Source: Branchiostoma floridae
Taxonomy: Eukaryota; Chordata; Leptocardii; Amphioxiformes; Branchiostomatidae
Length of the DNA: 64,000 bases
Assembly: GCF_000003815.2 (NCBI RefSeq)
Contig: NC_049995.1
Span: 3,092,788 to 3,156,787 of the forward strand
Direction of reading: 5' to 3'
Position numbers and translations under genes: made by a program. The notes under the pieces are model-generated. The model saw only the letters and a program-made list of their open reading frames with translations. It had not been told where the DNA came from and ran no database searches. Shown here one piece after another: positions 34,701 through 42,333 of this stretch (within the stretch, counting starts at the first letter, position 1; each line of letters starts with the position of its first letter).

Positions 34701-37700
34701 GTTCGCCAGGCCTCCATCCGGGTGATTTGAAGTGAATCACCAACTCCCGACAGAAGGATTTGCACCAACGCACACCGCACCATCGCACGTGTGGGGTTCT
34801 TTAACGTGCATGGGGTATGGCTCTCCCCATACACGGACCTCCATTTAACGTCCTATCAGAGGGACGACTCATTTTTCACTTTAGTAAAGTGAGGAAAGTC
34901 GTGTTAAGTGACTTTCCCAAGGGCACAAGACCGGCAACACCGCAGGCGGATTCGAACCGGCGACCTCTCGGTCACGGGCCGAATACACTACCACTGTGCT
35001 AACTTTCTACAATTACAATCGCTGCACACCCAAATGCATGTATCATGAAAATCCATCCAGGGCTTTTCGAATTATGTTGTTACAAAATATAGACAAACAC
35101 AATGATACAAAGCCAGCTGCAGTACCGCAGGAAAACGCTAGATAAACCATTTTCGACATTGACCTTGCTTCCCACAAGCGCTACGCACTTGCCAAATATC
35201 ACGATGATCCATCCACAGCTTCTTGGTCATGAGTTGTTGACATACATACAGACCCACTACACCATGGCGCAGCTGAAAAAATAACCTTCTTTAACCTTCT
35301 TGACGAAGTTAAAAAAAACACAAGAATAACATGCCATATTTCAACCAAAGCTGAGAATACAGTGACAAAATTACCTTTCACATGAACGACCTTAAGCGCA
35401 GCTGCAAAGTAGCGTTCTGCCGTATCCAGATCCCCTGTCTGCAGGGCCCTGCAGCCCTCCTGTAGGAGTTCTATGTAGTCACTGTAGCGGTGTAACAATT
35501 AGATGTTTGTATATTACACATATGCTTTGAAGTGAAAACTTGATGAAGGATTATATCAACATTGGCAGGGTTTCATATATTTACATCATTGTTTTACAAC
35601 ATTATGAGTGCCTTAATCTATAGTTGTCCTTGGTAAATTCTTTTCACGGAAAAAGAAGTTGAAGACCTCATACCTCCGTCAATTATTAATTTTTTTGTAA
35701 ATCTATGTTTTGTGATCATGCAAAAATGGGCCCTGGTTAGCTATAGCATACTCCTCTATGTCCATTGATGAGCGCCAACACCTAAATCACATGTCACTAG
35801 GGTGTAAGAATCAAGACTACTTGATAGCCTCTACTCATTTGTTATGCAAATGACGTCCAAGTATATATACCATTTATGCATGATTATAGCAACCTTTGAT
35901 TAGCTAACATACCGTCCTTTCCATTATTTACCAAGGCATAGTAGCGCGTTCCTATCATTAGTAATGTTCTGCCCACCCTACGCACTATGTATGAAACTCC
36001 TATTCGAATGCCAGAGCTGTTAACTTTGGTCTTTAGATAAACCCATTTACTCCCTCATTTGCATAATTGATTATGAGCTATCATAAAAAAACACTTGTTC
36101 TGTTAAGTGTTTCTGAAAAACGCCCCTGCAGTTCCATGTTTGCGAAAACGCCCATGTAATTCTCAATACCTGTCAGTCTGAGGTGAGACCATTTTGACCT
36201 TCTGTTCGATGTAAACTTCGTGTTAGTCTACAGGTTACACCATTTTACATTTCATATACTCTTTCATTTGTAACATACAGTAGGCGATANNNNNNNNNNN
36301 NNNNNNNNNNNNNNNNNNNNNNNNNNNNNNNNNNNNNNNNNNNNNNNNNNNNNNNNNNNNNNNNNNNNNNNNNNNNNNNNNNNNNNNNNCAGGGATTATC
36401 TCACCATATACACCGAGGATAAGGCGGGGCATTAACGTTATTATCATATAGCCTATCCAACTGACAGTTATTTCACACAAATTCATTTATAACAAATAAA
36501 CACTTTAATACATTACATAAAAATACATTTGCAATATATATATATTGTACAATAGTGTCTATATATAATACAAACATTAAACTATTTCATCATCATCATT
36601 TAAGTAATAATTTTAACTAATCATCTGTTTTGTGAGATAGCATATCAGCATCAACATGTGGCTTATTTGCAATACAAACTACATGTATTAAGTGGAGTCC
36701 TGGTACCCCCCATGCAGAGCCTTTTCACTTGGGCACGACAAAGTACGTATATATGAAGTGATTTAGGAAGGTACCGGCTTAATCACGTTAGAAAGCCATA
36801 ATGAAAATGTGTAAAATCAGCATAATTCCTTTTCAAGTATCCCTATATTCCCCATGTGGAGCCCTAATTAACATAACCAATCAATCATAATATTTTTGAC
36901 AGTTATGCATGGTTTACACACAAACAACAGTACAAAAAAAATTCATGACTGTCCCCTGTGTAATGGTGCGGTCCAAAAAGTGGTCGGTTATTAACTTATT
37001 AGAATAACCGACCACTTTTGAGGTTACTGCCTGATAACCCATGGGAAATGGGGGCCTCTGATTGGCCAACTCCATCTGGCTATATGATAATGATTAACAG
37101 GTGGGCAGTACTAGTTGTATTATGTAACGCACAATTAAACTTTGGCGAGTGGTCAAAGGTAAATGACCTGATATGACTCATGGAAGACCGACTCAAAAAT
37201 GTCCGCTTATGGACTCTATTCAAAGCATATTTTGCTCTTTGAACAAGATCTTCGTCTACGCACACAGACAAAAATAGTGACGTGTACGTAGACGAAGATT
37301 GAGAAATTCCTTAGGTATTGTGTCCCTGAAAACATACATGAACCCCGCCCATAATTTTTCTAACCGAAGTAGGAAATAGCAATTAGGTACATAAATGAAG
37401 AAATTGATATCATCCTTTCATTGGAAATCGTCCTTGAGTTATAGCAATAATCGTATTTCAAGATTCTCTTTTCCTTATGCAAAATTGATATAAAAGATCA
37501 CTCACACTCGTCTTTGTTGCGGCGATATCTTGCCTGATTTTTGCGGTGTACAGTAAGCGATGGACAATGACAACTGTTCCCTGAAAGTTGTTACACCGCG
37601 CCAGTGCCGTGTTGTACAGAGCAGTAGCTTTGGTCAAGTCTCTAGTGTCTCCAGTTTCTGTTCCTCTTTTCAGGTACACGTCACCGAGACTTTTGATTGC

Positions 37701-38207
37701 TTCTGTTTCTAACATGTTGTTGTTGTTTACTATTCCTTCTACCATCAACTGTGCGTATCCAACCAGCATAGGTTCTGTTTTATAACCGACAGCTCTTTTC
37801 TTGTCCAGTTCTATAAACTTTCCAGCCACTTTTACAGCTGTAGTCGTCTCCTTGTCTTCAGATTGTTGTTCCTTACCCTGTGACCCATTTGACGTCATTC
37901 CTTGTAAAAGTCTCTCCGCGTATTTGTACCTGTGTTCTATACCTTCTTCCTGATCCCGATGGCCACATCGGACCATAGCAGCCACGTAAAGTGCCAAGGC
38001 CATGTTAAACTTCCCTGCATTTTTCCAGAGTCTTCCCTTCTCCAAGTTCACGTCGCCCAGACTTTTGAGCAGCTCCACTTCCGCCAGCCTGTCCATGTCA
38101 GCCATGGCGTCCACCAGGGCACGGAGGTAGCCTGTCTCCGCACGGGCTAGCCCGTACCTCCTGCCCTTCGCGTCCGCCTCACGGAGTTTCTCACAGACCC
38201 TCAACAT
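9563..38207 (-). CDS. Composite NTase-TPR-ROCO-CARD-TIR-Death-ZU5/UPA-glycosyltransferase locus
   Basis: This entry covers the whole chain of minus-strand exons described one by one below. Exons from 25778 down to 12493 (18 exons, about 2,575 codons) join in frame at every GT-AG junction. In order they encode a DUF294-type nucleotidyltransferase, 15 full 44-residue TPRs, Roc, COR, CARD, TIR, Death domain, ZU5 and UPA. Upstream exons add TPR-like helices; downstream exons lead to a GT4 glycosyltransferase. Roc-COR acts as a GTP switch; CARD, TIR and Death recruit signalling partners; ZU5-UPA is the module found in PIDD, UNC5 and the FIIND of NLRP1 and CARD8. By inference this is a cytosolic immune or cell-death sensor. 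There is no signal peptide or TM segment. Weak points: exon 1 to exon 2 is out of phase, and the linker to the glycosyltransferase crosses a gap. It may therefore be more than one gene. Confidence 0.6.
11231..11310 (-). CDS. Linker exon before the glycosyltransferase
   Basis: Donor GTAGGA at 11230 leaves one base (G) that completes Gly with the glycosyltransferase exon. The frame reads [20 protein letters not shown] then PDSSAA. Acceptor ATAACAG (11311) gives phase 2 at the start; an alternative acceptor, TTGCTAG, extends it to 11323 and gives phase 1, which would join the longer form of the preceding exon. Confidence 0.45.
11377..11476. other. Assembly gap (100 N)
   Basis: A fixed-length run of N next to a repeat that also flanks the gap at 36290. 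Coding exons between UPA and glycosyltransferase could be hidden here. Confidence 0.99.
11526..12217 (+). repeat. Long direct repeat, copy 1
   Basis: About 690 bases nearly identical to 36390-37091 and in the same orientation, ending CTGGCTATATGATAAT. It includes the hairpin AAGTGGTCGGTTATT / AATAACCGACCACTT. No coding capacity; probably a non-autonomous mobile element. It lies in the intron before the glycosyltransferase linker. Confidence 0.85.
12254..12324 (-). CDS. Linker exon after UPA
   Basis: Acceptor TTATTCAG fits the previous phase and gives [20 protein letters not shown] then LES before the donor GTGAGG. A second donor (GTATTA at 12219) would extend it to 12220 and end it in phase 1. 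That form joins the next exon in frame. The later donor sits at the very edge of a repeat insertion. Confidence 0.45.
12493..12661 (-). CDS. UPA domain exon 3
   Basis: 169 bases, phase 0 to 1, acceptor ATCTTCAG, donor GTAATT. It encodes [40 protein letters not shown] and an acidic tail ([15 protein letters not shown]) that leaves the folded domain. Confidence 0.75.
12869..13006 (-). CDS. UPA domain exon 2
   Basis: 138 bases, phase 0-0, acceptor TGCTATAG, donor GTGTGT. It encodes [33 protein letters not shown] and [13 protein letters not shown], the middle strands of UPA. Confidence 0.75.
13167..13420 (-). CDS. UPA domain exon 1, with the possible autocleavage region
   Basis: 254 bases, phase 1 to 0, acceptor TACTTCAG, donor GTGAGG. 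It encodes [20 protein letters not shown], the turn [11 protein letters not shown], then [16 protein letters not shown], the UPA signature strand. In FIIND and PIDD, ZU5-UPA proteins cleave themselves just before a Ser that follows Phe. Here a Ser is present at the comparable turn, but Gly precedes it. Confidence 0.8.
13675..13904 (-). CDS. ZU5 domain exon (FIIND-like)
   Basis: 230 bases, phase 2 to 1, acceptor CTCCTCAG, donor GTAAGG. It encodes [56 protein letters not shown] and [12 protein letters not shown]. The GPLxxI plus LPHxxxL pattern is typical of ZU5 and close to that of the FIIND in NLRP1 and CARD8 (from memory of the family). Confidence 0.8.
14108..14169 (-). CDS. Short exon leading into ZU5
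   Basis: 62 bases, phase 0 to 2, acceptor CATCTCAG, donor GTGAGT. It encodes [20 protein letters not shown] plus two bases of Trp, the expected strand before ZU5. Confidence 0.7.
14581..14697. mobile_element. Palindromic MITE next to the Death exon
   Basis: Arms of about 45 bases begin CTCTCCAAGCAGAGG and close with its near-reverse complement; both include a GCGTAGATATAGT block. It lies about 30 bases beyond the Death-exon donor. Its outer ends match those of the element at 55087-55264. Confidence 0.75.
14729..14979 (-). CDS. Death domain exon
   Basis: 251 bases, phase 1 to 0, acceptor TTCGACAG, donor GTGAGA. It encodes [60 protein letters not shown] and [20 protein letters not shown]. The spacing of W, L and the MLKAW helix is that of Death domains, which recruit other Death-domain adaptors. 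Confidence 0.85.
15399..15420 (-). CDS. 22-base microexon between TIR and Death domain
   Basis: Acceptor TTTTTACAG and donor GTGAGT bound 22 bases encoding LVIDDQE plus one base. Phase 0 to 1 is exactly what is needed to join the TIR and Death exons. Confidence 0.65.
15524..15936 (-). CDS. TIR domain exon
   Basis: 413 bases, phase 1 to 0, acceptor CTTTGCAG, donor GTTTTG (weak but in phase). It starts [20 protein letters not shown], then [38 protein letters not shown], and [13 protein letters not shown]. The order matches a TIR fold (box 1, the ISPxxL strand-helix, LLPV). In catalytic TIRs the NADase glutamate sits four residues after a conserved Trp; here that position is Asp (WSNLD) with Glu two further on, so activity is doubtful. 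Confidence 0.75.
16137..16418 (-). CDS. CARD exon
   Basis: 282 bases, phase 1-1, acceptor AATTACAG, donor GTATGA. After a linker ([18 protein letters not shown]) it encodes a CARD-like six-helix pattern: [68 protein letters not shown]. CARDs bind other CARDs in caspase-recruiting assemblies. A general death-fold call is safer than a named subtype. Confidence 0.75.
16635..16693 (-). CDS. Short linker exon between COR and CARD
   Basis: 59 bases, phase 2 to 1, acceptor ATACTAG, donor GTAATC. It encodes [19 protein letters not shown]. It was placed because both its phases fit its neighbours. Confidence 0.6.
16961..18102 (-). CDS. COR domain exon
   Basis: 1,142 bases, phase 0 to 2, acceptor TTCTACAG at 18103, donor GTATGT at 16960. 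Open frame above 18102 is intron. It encodes the C-terminal-of-Roc module: [53 protein letters not shown] and [16 protein letters not shown] are the usual COR landmarks. The rest ([14 protein letters not shown] onward) is the COR-B half. COR mediates dimerisation and couples GTP state to the following domains. Confidence 0.88.
18381..18517 (-). CDS. Roc GTPase exon (guanine-specificity motif)
   Basis: 137 bases, phase 1 to 0, acceptor TCCACAG, donor GTATGG. It encodes [10 protein letters not shown], a charged loop and [19 protein letters not shown] is the guanine-recognition (G4) motif, so all main GTPase motifs are present across the Roc exons. Confidence 0.85.
19232..19639 (-). CDS. Roc GTPase exon (switch II)
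   Basis: 408 bases, phase 1-1, acceptor CCTTGCAG, donor GTACGT. The first part is linker. The second holds the Roc core: [20 protein letters not shown], with DFGGQ as the DxxG switch II, then [15 protein letters not shown]. Confidence 0.85.
19775..19849 (-). CDS. Roc linker cassette exon, acidic
   Basis: 75 bases, phase 1-1, acceptor AATGCAG, donor GTGATT. It encodes [20 protein letters not shown] followed by TEITE, another disordered acidic segment that fits between its neighbours in frame. Confidence 0.6.
19895..20098. mobile_element. MITE with TACTGTAAA / TTTACAGTA ends
   Basis: About 204 bases with inverted ends (TACTGTAAAGTTCGCGG against a near-reverse complement) and a CG-rich interior that repeats TTCGCGGT and its complement. 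It sits in an intron of the Roc linker region and has no coding capacity. Confidence 0.65.
20433..20519 (-). CDS. Roc linker cassette exon, acidic
   Basis: 87 bases, phase 1-1, acceptor TTTGACAG, donor GTATTT. It encodes [20 protein letters not shown] and EVTKPHAQ, a disordered low-complexity linker. Too short to be noticed as an ORF. Confidence 0.6.
20654..20728 (-). CDS. Roc insert exon, [12 protein letters not shown]
   Basis: 75 bases, phase 1-1, acceptor CTTTGCAG, donor GTGAAG. It encodes [20 protein letters not shown], continuing the Roc fold into an acidic, Ser/Thr-rich linker. Confidence 0.7.
21419..21661 (-). CDS. Roc GTPase exon 1 (P-loop)
   Basis: 243 bases, phase 1 at both ends, after acceptor GTTCTCAG and before donor GTGAGA. 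It begins [17 protein letters not shown], the type of linker that precedes Roc domains after a repeat array. The Walker A motif is GQYRSGKT, followed by [18 protein letters not shown], where the Thr may serve as switch I. Joining to exon 3 gives Gly-Gly-Glu-Phe with no frame break. Confidence 0.85.
22101..25778 (-). CDS. Composite gene exon 3: DUF294-type nucleotidyltransferase plus TPR array
   Basis: A 3,678-base exon. Its acceptor is ATTACAG at 25779; the open frame above it, up to 25941, is intron. After TPR-like helices ([21 protein letters not shown]) comes a polymerase-beta-type nucleotidyltransferase core near exon residue 154, [19 protein letters not shown], where GS plus DLE are the usual nucleotide and metal-binding positions. 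A helical stretch ([19 protein letters not shown] to AELRLRVYR) matches the layout of DUF294_C, the substrate-binding partner of bacterial DUF294 enzymes. From about 24230 there are 15 full 44-residue kinesin-light-chain-like TPRs plus partial ends. The exon can end at donor GTAAGAG (22100) and join Roc in phase, or read through four codons to TAA at 22087-22089. The substrate is unknown. Confidence 0.85.
25982..26290. other. Intron sequence upstream of exon 3
   Basis: Intron between exon 2 and exon 3 of the composite gene. A run of alternating CG and a short T run are seen, but no gene. Confidence 0.3.
26291..26478. mobile_element. Palindromic element
   Basis: The arms GTCACTGTGGCCTTACTTTG and its near complement ending CAGGCCATAGTGAC continue into ATTGTAGATAA / TTATCTACAAT. 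The interior is an AT-rich TATA/CTGTAT repeat. It is a fold-back MITE-like element. Confidence 0.65.
26495..26645 (+). repeat. Interspersed element shared with 56160-56340
   Basis: Blocks such as GTTATTGTTATTGGGTGGG, CAGCCAGGGGCTAAATTGC, CGCAAGGGTCTGGAG and GGTGACCTCTATACGACAGT recur, in the opposite orientation, at 56160-56340. The CAGCCAGGGGCT block also appears near 4031. Confidence 0.55.
26636..26855 (-). mobile_element. tRNA-derived SINE, copy 1
   Basis: Read on the minus strand, a GTGGCGCAGCGG A-box and a tRNA-like B-box region are followed by the body (GGGCACAAGATCGG, the CACGTGCGATGGTGCGGTGT block). The body is shared with copies at 28947 and 34645. It is truncated. Confidence 0.75.
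27010..27960 (+). repeat. GGGCCCCCTAGCGGC-family element with octamers
   Basis: The order is: TCTGTCTGTGAACAGTATAA, CTCGAGAGAC, two GGGCCCCCTAGCGGC motifs (about 27148 and 27284), then several paired ATTATGCAAAT / ATTTGCATAAT blocks. The same order occurs at 40820-41870. No coding capacity is seen. Related fragments lie near 18670, 45830, 54490 and 63030. Confidence 0.65.
28386..28730 (+). repeat. Interspersed element, copy 2 of 2
   Basis: It shares ordered blocks with 784-1260, ending in GGTGAAATATAACTGC. It is an old, diverged copy. Confidence 0.5.
28947..29300 (+). mobile_element. tRNA-derived SINE, copy 2 (most complete)
   Basis: It starts GCGTGGCGCAGCGGCAGTGT (A-box) with GGGTTCGAACCCG (B-box) about 35 bases on, then a non-tRNA body ending near AATCACCCGGACTCCAGG. 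The tRNA-like head has no proper acceptor stem and runs into the SINE body, so it is not a tRNA gene. Confidence 0.8.
30148..31660 (-). mobile_element. LINE (CR1/L2-like) reverse transcriptase, frameshifted
   Basis: The main frame (30148-31332) has [40 protein letters not shown] and the catalytic MYADDTSAY, then the thumb and C-terminal part. The upstream part (31325-31609, another frame) carries [13 protein letters not shown] and [12 protein letters not shown], so a frameshift near 31370 splits the RT. The endonuclease domain is missing. It lies in the long intron between exons 2 and 3 of the composite gene, on the same strand. A dead 5'-truncated copy. Confidence 0.9.
31760..33784 (-). mobile_element. 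Tigger/pogo-like DNA transposon, internally deleted
   Basis: Inverted ends CAGTCAAACCTGCCC occur at 31760 and, reversed, up to 33784. Each is directly flanked by TA, the target site of the Tc1/mariner-pogo group. Subterminal repeats containing GGTCGCTGAGAAGAG are present at both ends. On the minus strand at about 32890-33030 a frame ends [15 protein letters not shown] then stop, which matches the C-terminus usual in Tigger transposases. The catalytic DDE part is not recognisable. Confidence 0.8.
34645..35005 (-). mobile_element. tRNA-derived SINE, copy 3
   Basis: Minus strand: GTTAGCACAGTGGTAGTGTA (A-box region), GCCGGTTCGAATCCGCC (B-box), then the SINE body with CACGTGCGATGGTGCGGTGT and GGTGATTCACTTCAAATCAC. 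Confidence 0.8.
35375..35481 (-). CDS. Composite gene exon 2: TPR-like segment
   Basis: Acceptor CGCTACAG and donor GTAATT bound 107 bases: one base, 35 codons, one base. It encodes [18 protein letters not shown] then [15 protein letters not shown], a TPR-type helix pair. Phase 1 at its end fits exon 3 exactly (G plus GT gives Gly). Phase 2 at its start does not fit exon 1, so a short exon may be missing between them, possibly in the gap at 36290-36389. Confidence 0.65.
35500..36289. other. Intron with octamer-bearing repeat fragments
   Basis: AT-rich intron of the composite gene. ATGCAAAT occurs near 35840 and ATTTGCAT near 36057, in fragments that resemble the 27-kb element. A missing coding exon could lie here or in the adjacent gap, but I see none. 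Confidence 0.3.
36290..36389. other. Assembly gap (100 N)
   Basis: A run of N directly before the second copy of the long direct repeat. Confidence 0.99.
36390..37091 (+). repeat. Long direct repeat, copy 2
   Basis: It matches 11526-12217 nearly base for base, with a small insertion in the hairpin loop. It lies in the intron between exons 1 and 2 of the composite gene. Confidence 0.85.
37506..38207 (-). CDS. Composite gene exon 1: N-terminal TPR-like helices
   Basis: 234 codons starting at [12 protein letters not shown] (G at -3), ending at AGT before the strong donor GTGAGT. It holds paired helical motifs, [19 protein letters not shown] with [16 protein letters not shown], and again [18 protein letters not shown] with [14 protein letters not shown]. 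The same motif recurs at the start of exon 3, linking the exons to one family. If GTGAGT is used the exon ends in phase 0, which does not fit exon 2 directly. Confidence 0.75.
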
Positions 38208-38531
38208 GGCGGAATTCTCCTAGGATAACGGCTGTAAAAGGAATAATCTTGAATGATCCCCTTGCTAGCTTTATGACTTGAACAAACACAGGTCAGAAAA
38301 AAATATCCAGTCGTGTAATAGAATTGCATAAAAATTGATGAGTCATGGATAAGTCTACATGTATGTATCACCAAAAGAAGCATAAGAAAGAGCATTGTAA
38401 ACAGGGGCTGCCTTGGCCTGGCACTTGCTGCCATAATTTTTTGGTTTACGTATCCTGTCCCAAATTTGGACTATTTTATACTACGTTATCTTCAGAATGC
38501 ATCTGGATCTAAACCAACACGGTTGTCCTAC

Positions 38532-38700
38532 CTTCTCGAGTGCCACCTATGCGCTGTGTCTTCAAGGAAACGGCGTCTCCTTGACCGGAGTTTTAAGGCG
38601 AAGCCTTAACTGCGAAGTCTAGTACGCCCCTCCCCTTCCGCTGCCCCAACCTGTTACCTGGCTACTTAGATAACCAAACTTCTTACCTGGCTACGTAGCT
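38532..38700 (-). other. Possible 5' UTR exon of the composite gene
   Basis: Minus-strand CTCGAGAAG is followed by the donor GTAGGAC at 38531. A matching acceptor (TTTTACAG) lies about 20 bases before the ATG at 38207. The upstream boundary is not visible. Confidence 0.3.
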
Positions 38701-40799
38701 ACACAGTCAGATAACCATTGACTTTTGTTGACGTCAGCGCACTCATGACGGTCACGCGACAAGCAGGGGACAAAGTCCACCTGCGTGTTTTTATTCAATA
38801 ACACATGACAAAAACAATGGGGCGCGGCAAGTTATAAAAACTTATTTTAACACTTGTTTTTGTCACGCCAGGTGCATTTATCTTGCTATATCGATGGGTT
38901 TCTTAGAAGGCAAATGTTTACCTGGAAAGATGGCTACATCGATTAACATGAATTATAATGTCCTTGTTCACATGATGATGCAGATAATGTCCTTATTTGC
39001 ATGTTATATTAACTATGTTAGCTTCCATGAGAATAACACAAGTCATTAGAAGTATGACAGTCTCATCAAAGCAACGAAGCCTATTGTAGCATTCACTCAT
39101 TAATTATGTCATGGAGCCATAATTTGCATAATTCATGTTTAATGGTGGTCAAGTTTTATCAAAAGCCCTGATGCTGCAAGTAGGAAATTCGCATAATTAC
39201 CGTCTATGAAATTAGACTTAATTACTATGCAAACTAGTTCTTCTCTTTCTCAGTTGCATATGAAACATGGTTGTATAGTACTACAATCTTCTTTGTAAAC
39301 TTTCCACACGTATTCTTAAAATTAGATCCTAACTAATAATATTTTCATTCATTCATTCACCACCACTGATTTTGGTCCAAACAATTGGAGCCAAGAGACG
39401 TATTTTTTTCATCTTGATTTATTTCAACATTCTATAGAATTGCTGTGAATATGATACAAATATTTACAGGTTAATCTATGCAAAACGCTAGAAATAAATT
39501 CTGCCTGAAACAAACATAACGTTATAGAACGTACACTAAAAAGCTTGATCTCTCTTTTACTTTTTACGTTTTAGACCAATAAGGTATACTTAGCCACTGA
39601 TAATCATACAATCTGGAGCTCTGTTGTCTCTAGGGTACTAAGATATTTCGCCCGCCTGTTCATTGGTGCATTGGGGATTTTTAGTGTGTTTGTTTCAATT
39701 ACAGAAATATACCCATGCTTAGTAGAGCAGGGGCCTGTAAAAACACCCCTATGCCGGCCCGTTGAAAATGATCACCAGGTTACAGCATAAGTAAACAAAT
39801 ATTTGTCTTATTCCCCTTGGGGTAATGCTAGTATCTAGATGGTAATTACGCACTTTGGTTCTTGTTTTACATACACATTTAACTACATACACAAGAACGA
39901 TTATAATAGAAAAATAGTCGTGGTAGACAAGCAAACATTTACAGCAATTTGCCCTTAAAATTTTATATGTGCACAAACAAAATATGAACAATTTCACCAT
40001 GACGTAATTACATAACAAAGGCTGCATAAGCATCTGAAGCTTATATGAAATATAAAGTATGATCTGTGAAAACAAACTGTTTGCCTTATGTATTTCATAT
40101 ATTGATCAATCATTATGGGTCAACTGCTACTGTAACAATGGTATTACATAAAAAAATCAAATTAAGCATTTGTAGTGGAATTACCGTGAATGCTAAGTTT
40201 ACTGCTTTATTTTATAAGCTACAAAAGTTATGACTCGAAACGAAAGATCATATTCCCATTTACACTATAATATCCACTTTGATATATACAGTGTATCACT
40301 AATATACTACAACAAACATCTCTAGTTCTAAAAGTCTCGTTTGGCCCCATATGAAAATCAACTAAAATTTATTAATTTTACGTTTTGGACAAACAATGAC
40401 AAATGTGGCACTACACTCAAGTTGACAACTTATTTTAACAGTGCCACTAAAATATACAACGTACAAAGAACAACATTCTTCATAAGGTAAAAGCTAGACG
40501 CATAGCCTTATTGAGGCCCCTCCTTTTTCTTTTTTACTTCTTTTTCTTAACATTCATGTGATTGATATGAAACCCTAAGATCAATTTTAAGAACAACATA
40601 AGAAACCTGCCTTTTTGCAAATCTCGCGTCACATCGCAGCTATCACGTGCCGATTGTCTCGTGAGTTGAAGAAGACAGCGAGAATAAAATATTCGTGCTG
40701 TATTGAATGATTTAAGATGTTACAAAGTAGCTACATAACCTTATTTATCTTTGGAACAATAGCCCATCAACATTTTTGCGTTATCTTTGTACTATGATT
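38701..40799. other. Intergenic AT-rich stretch
   Basis: No gene recognised between the composite gene and the receptor gene. Octamer-type motifs (ATTTGCAT, ATTTGCATAATTCATG) occur at 38990-39240. The rest holds only short unsupported open frames. Confidence 0.4.
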
Positions 40800-41870
40800 A
40801 CCTCCATGAAATGTCATGGAGGTTATATTTTACCCTGCGTTTGTGTGTCTGTCTGTCTGTCTGTGTGTTTGTGTGTGTGTATGTAAACAAGATAACTCAA
40901 GAATAGCTGGGTGGATTGGTTTCATACTTGGTGTGTTGGTAGTGTGTGATGAAAGCTGGAAATGATTAGATTTTGGGCCCCCTAGCGGCTCCCCTTGGTA
41001 CTGCAGCGCAACTTCCGGTTTTGCTATCTTGGTGTTCTGAACATGCTATGGTCACGATTTTTAAGTGTTAGATAGCTCTTGTGCTCAGGAAGAAATGACC
41101 TAAGTTTGGGCCCCCTAGCGTCTAGTTTTGGGATAGCCAGGGGCATTTTTGTCAAAAACTTCTGAAGACGATAACTCAAGAAGGGAACAACGGATTTTCA
41201 TCATTTTTGGTATGTAGGTACCTTAGACAATGTTGTACATGATAAGATACTAATTATACAAAATAGGAGCACATTTGCATAATTAATGAGAATATTCTAT
41301 CATAGCAGTTTTTTCAATGTATCTCTTGTTCCAGACATGCTATGGTCTTGACATTTAGGTGGTAGATAGCTGTTAGTGCCATAAACAAGTGGGGCAAGTT
41401 TCAGCCCCCTAACATTCAATTGTGGAATTGCAGGGGTGTTTTTGTCAAGACACTCCAAAGAGGATAACTGCAGAAAGGAACGACGGATTGCCTGCATTTT
41501 AGGCATGCAGGTAGCTTAGGCAAAGATGTTCATAATGATATACATGTTATGCAAATGAGGACTTAATTTGCATTATTAATGAGGAAATTGTATAGTTCCA
41601 TTGTTTTCAATAACTGGACCTCAATACATGTAACACATGTTAATTATGATAGGTGGAATATAAGCAGATACCAAATATGGTAATAAGGAACTTATTTGCA
41701 TGATTTATGTAAAAATTGCAAAACCACTTTATGATTAATAATGGGAATTTTATAATTGTGACATGTCTACGTTAGTCAATGATGAACAACACCATGCATA
41801 AATTATGTTAATTTGTTAGTCAATTGCATGAAATTTACGAAAGCTCTAAAATTTCATGGAGGTATGAGGT
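40800..41870 (+). repeat. GGGCCCCCTAGCGGC-family element with octamers
   Basis: It opens with TACCTCCATGAAATGTCATG, a CTGT simple repeat and GATAACTCAAGAATAG, then GGGCCCCCTAGCGGC (about 40976) and GGGCCCCCTAGCGTC (about 41110), then ATTTGCATAATTAATGAG blocks. It closes near ATTTCATGGAGGTATGAGG, the rough reverse complement of its start. These may be the inverted ends of an element about 1.07 kb long. Confidence 0.65.
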
Positions 41871-41888
41871 CGCCGAACTCTAGTTTTT

Positions 41889-41894
41889 TTTATT
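41889..41894 (-). terminator. Possible polyadenylation signal of the receptor gene
   Basis: TTTATT on the plus strand reads AATAAA on the minus strand, about 150 bases after the receptor stop codon at 42042. Confidence 0.45.
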
Positions 41895-42041
41895 TTTTAT
41901 ATATTGATCTTATGGGGTGGTCCCTTCAGTCAGCAGACTGATTTTCAAGGGAGCCCTGTATAATATCACAGTGATTCTCTTTCTACGCATTTCAAAAATT
42001 CAATAAAAGTCTGACGATCGACGCTAATTAAGGTTACGTCA

Positions 42042-42333
42042 TCAGGGCAGGTCGTGAGCAGGCGGCGGTGGCGGCCAGCTTTCCCTCAGGCCCTGCAGGA
42101 AATGTAGACTGCTCTCGTACTCATTTCCGCCAGGCGGCGTTCCTGAACCGTCGTCGCTGCTCGGCGACTCGTAAAACGCGTTGGGGGAGGGTGTCGGGAT
42201 CTCGTAGACGTTTTCTGACGAGTGCGCGAAGGGACGAGTGCGCGTGCGCGCTTCTAAGCCCAAGGTGGTGTTCTTGTTCTCAAAGACGACGTCTGGCATC
42301 TCGACCACCTGTTGTCTGTTGTTCTGTTGTTTT
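42042..42333 (-). CDS. Receptor exon: cytoplasmic tail
   Basis: 292 bases, phase 2 to stop (TGA 42042-42044), acceptor CAAATAG. 96 residues: [20 protein letters not shown], then a Ser/Pro-rich part with tyrosines in VYEIP, FYESP and EYESS, ending [11 protein letters not shown]. The tyrosines could be phosphorylation sites and the proline run an SH3 or WW ligand; this is inference from pattern only. Confidence 0.8.
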
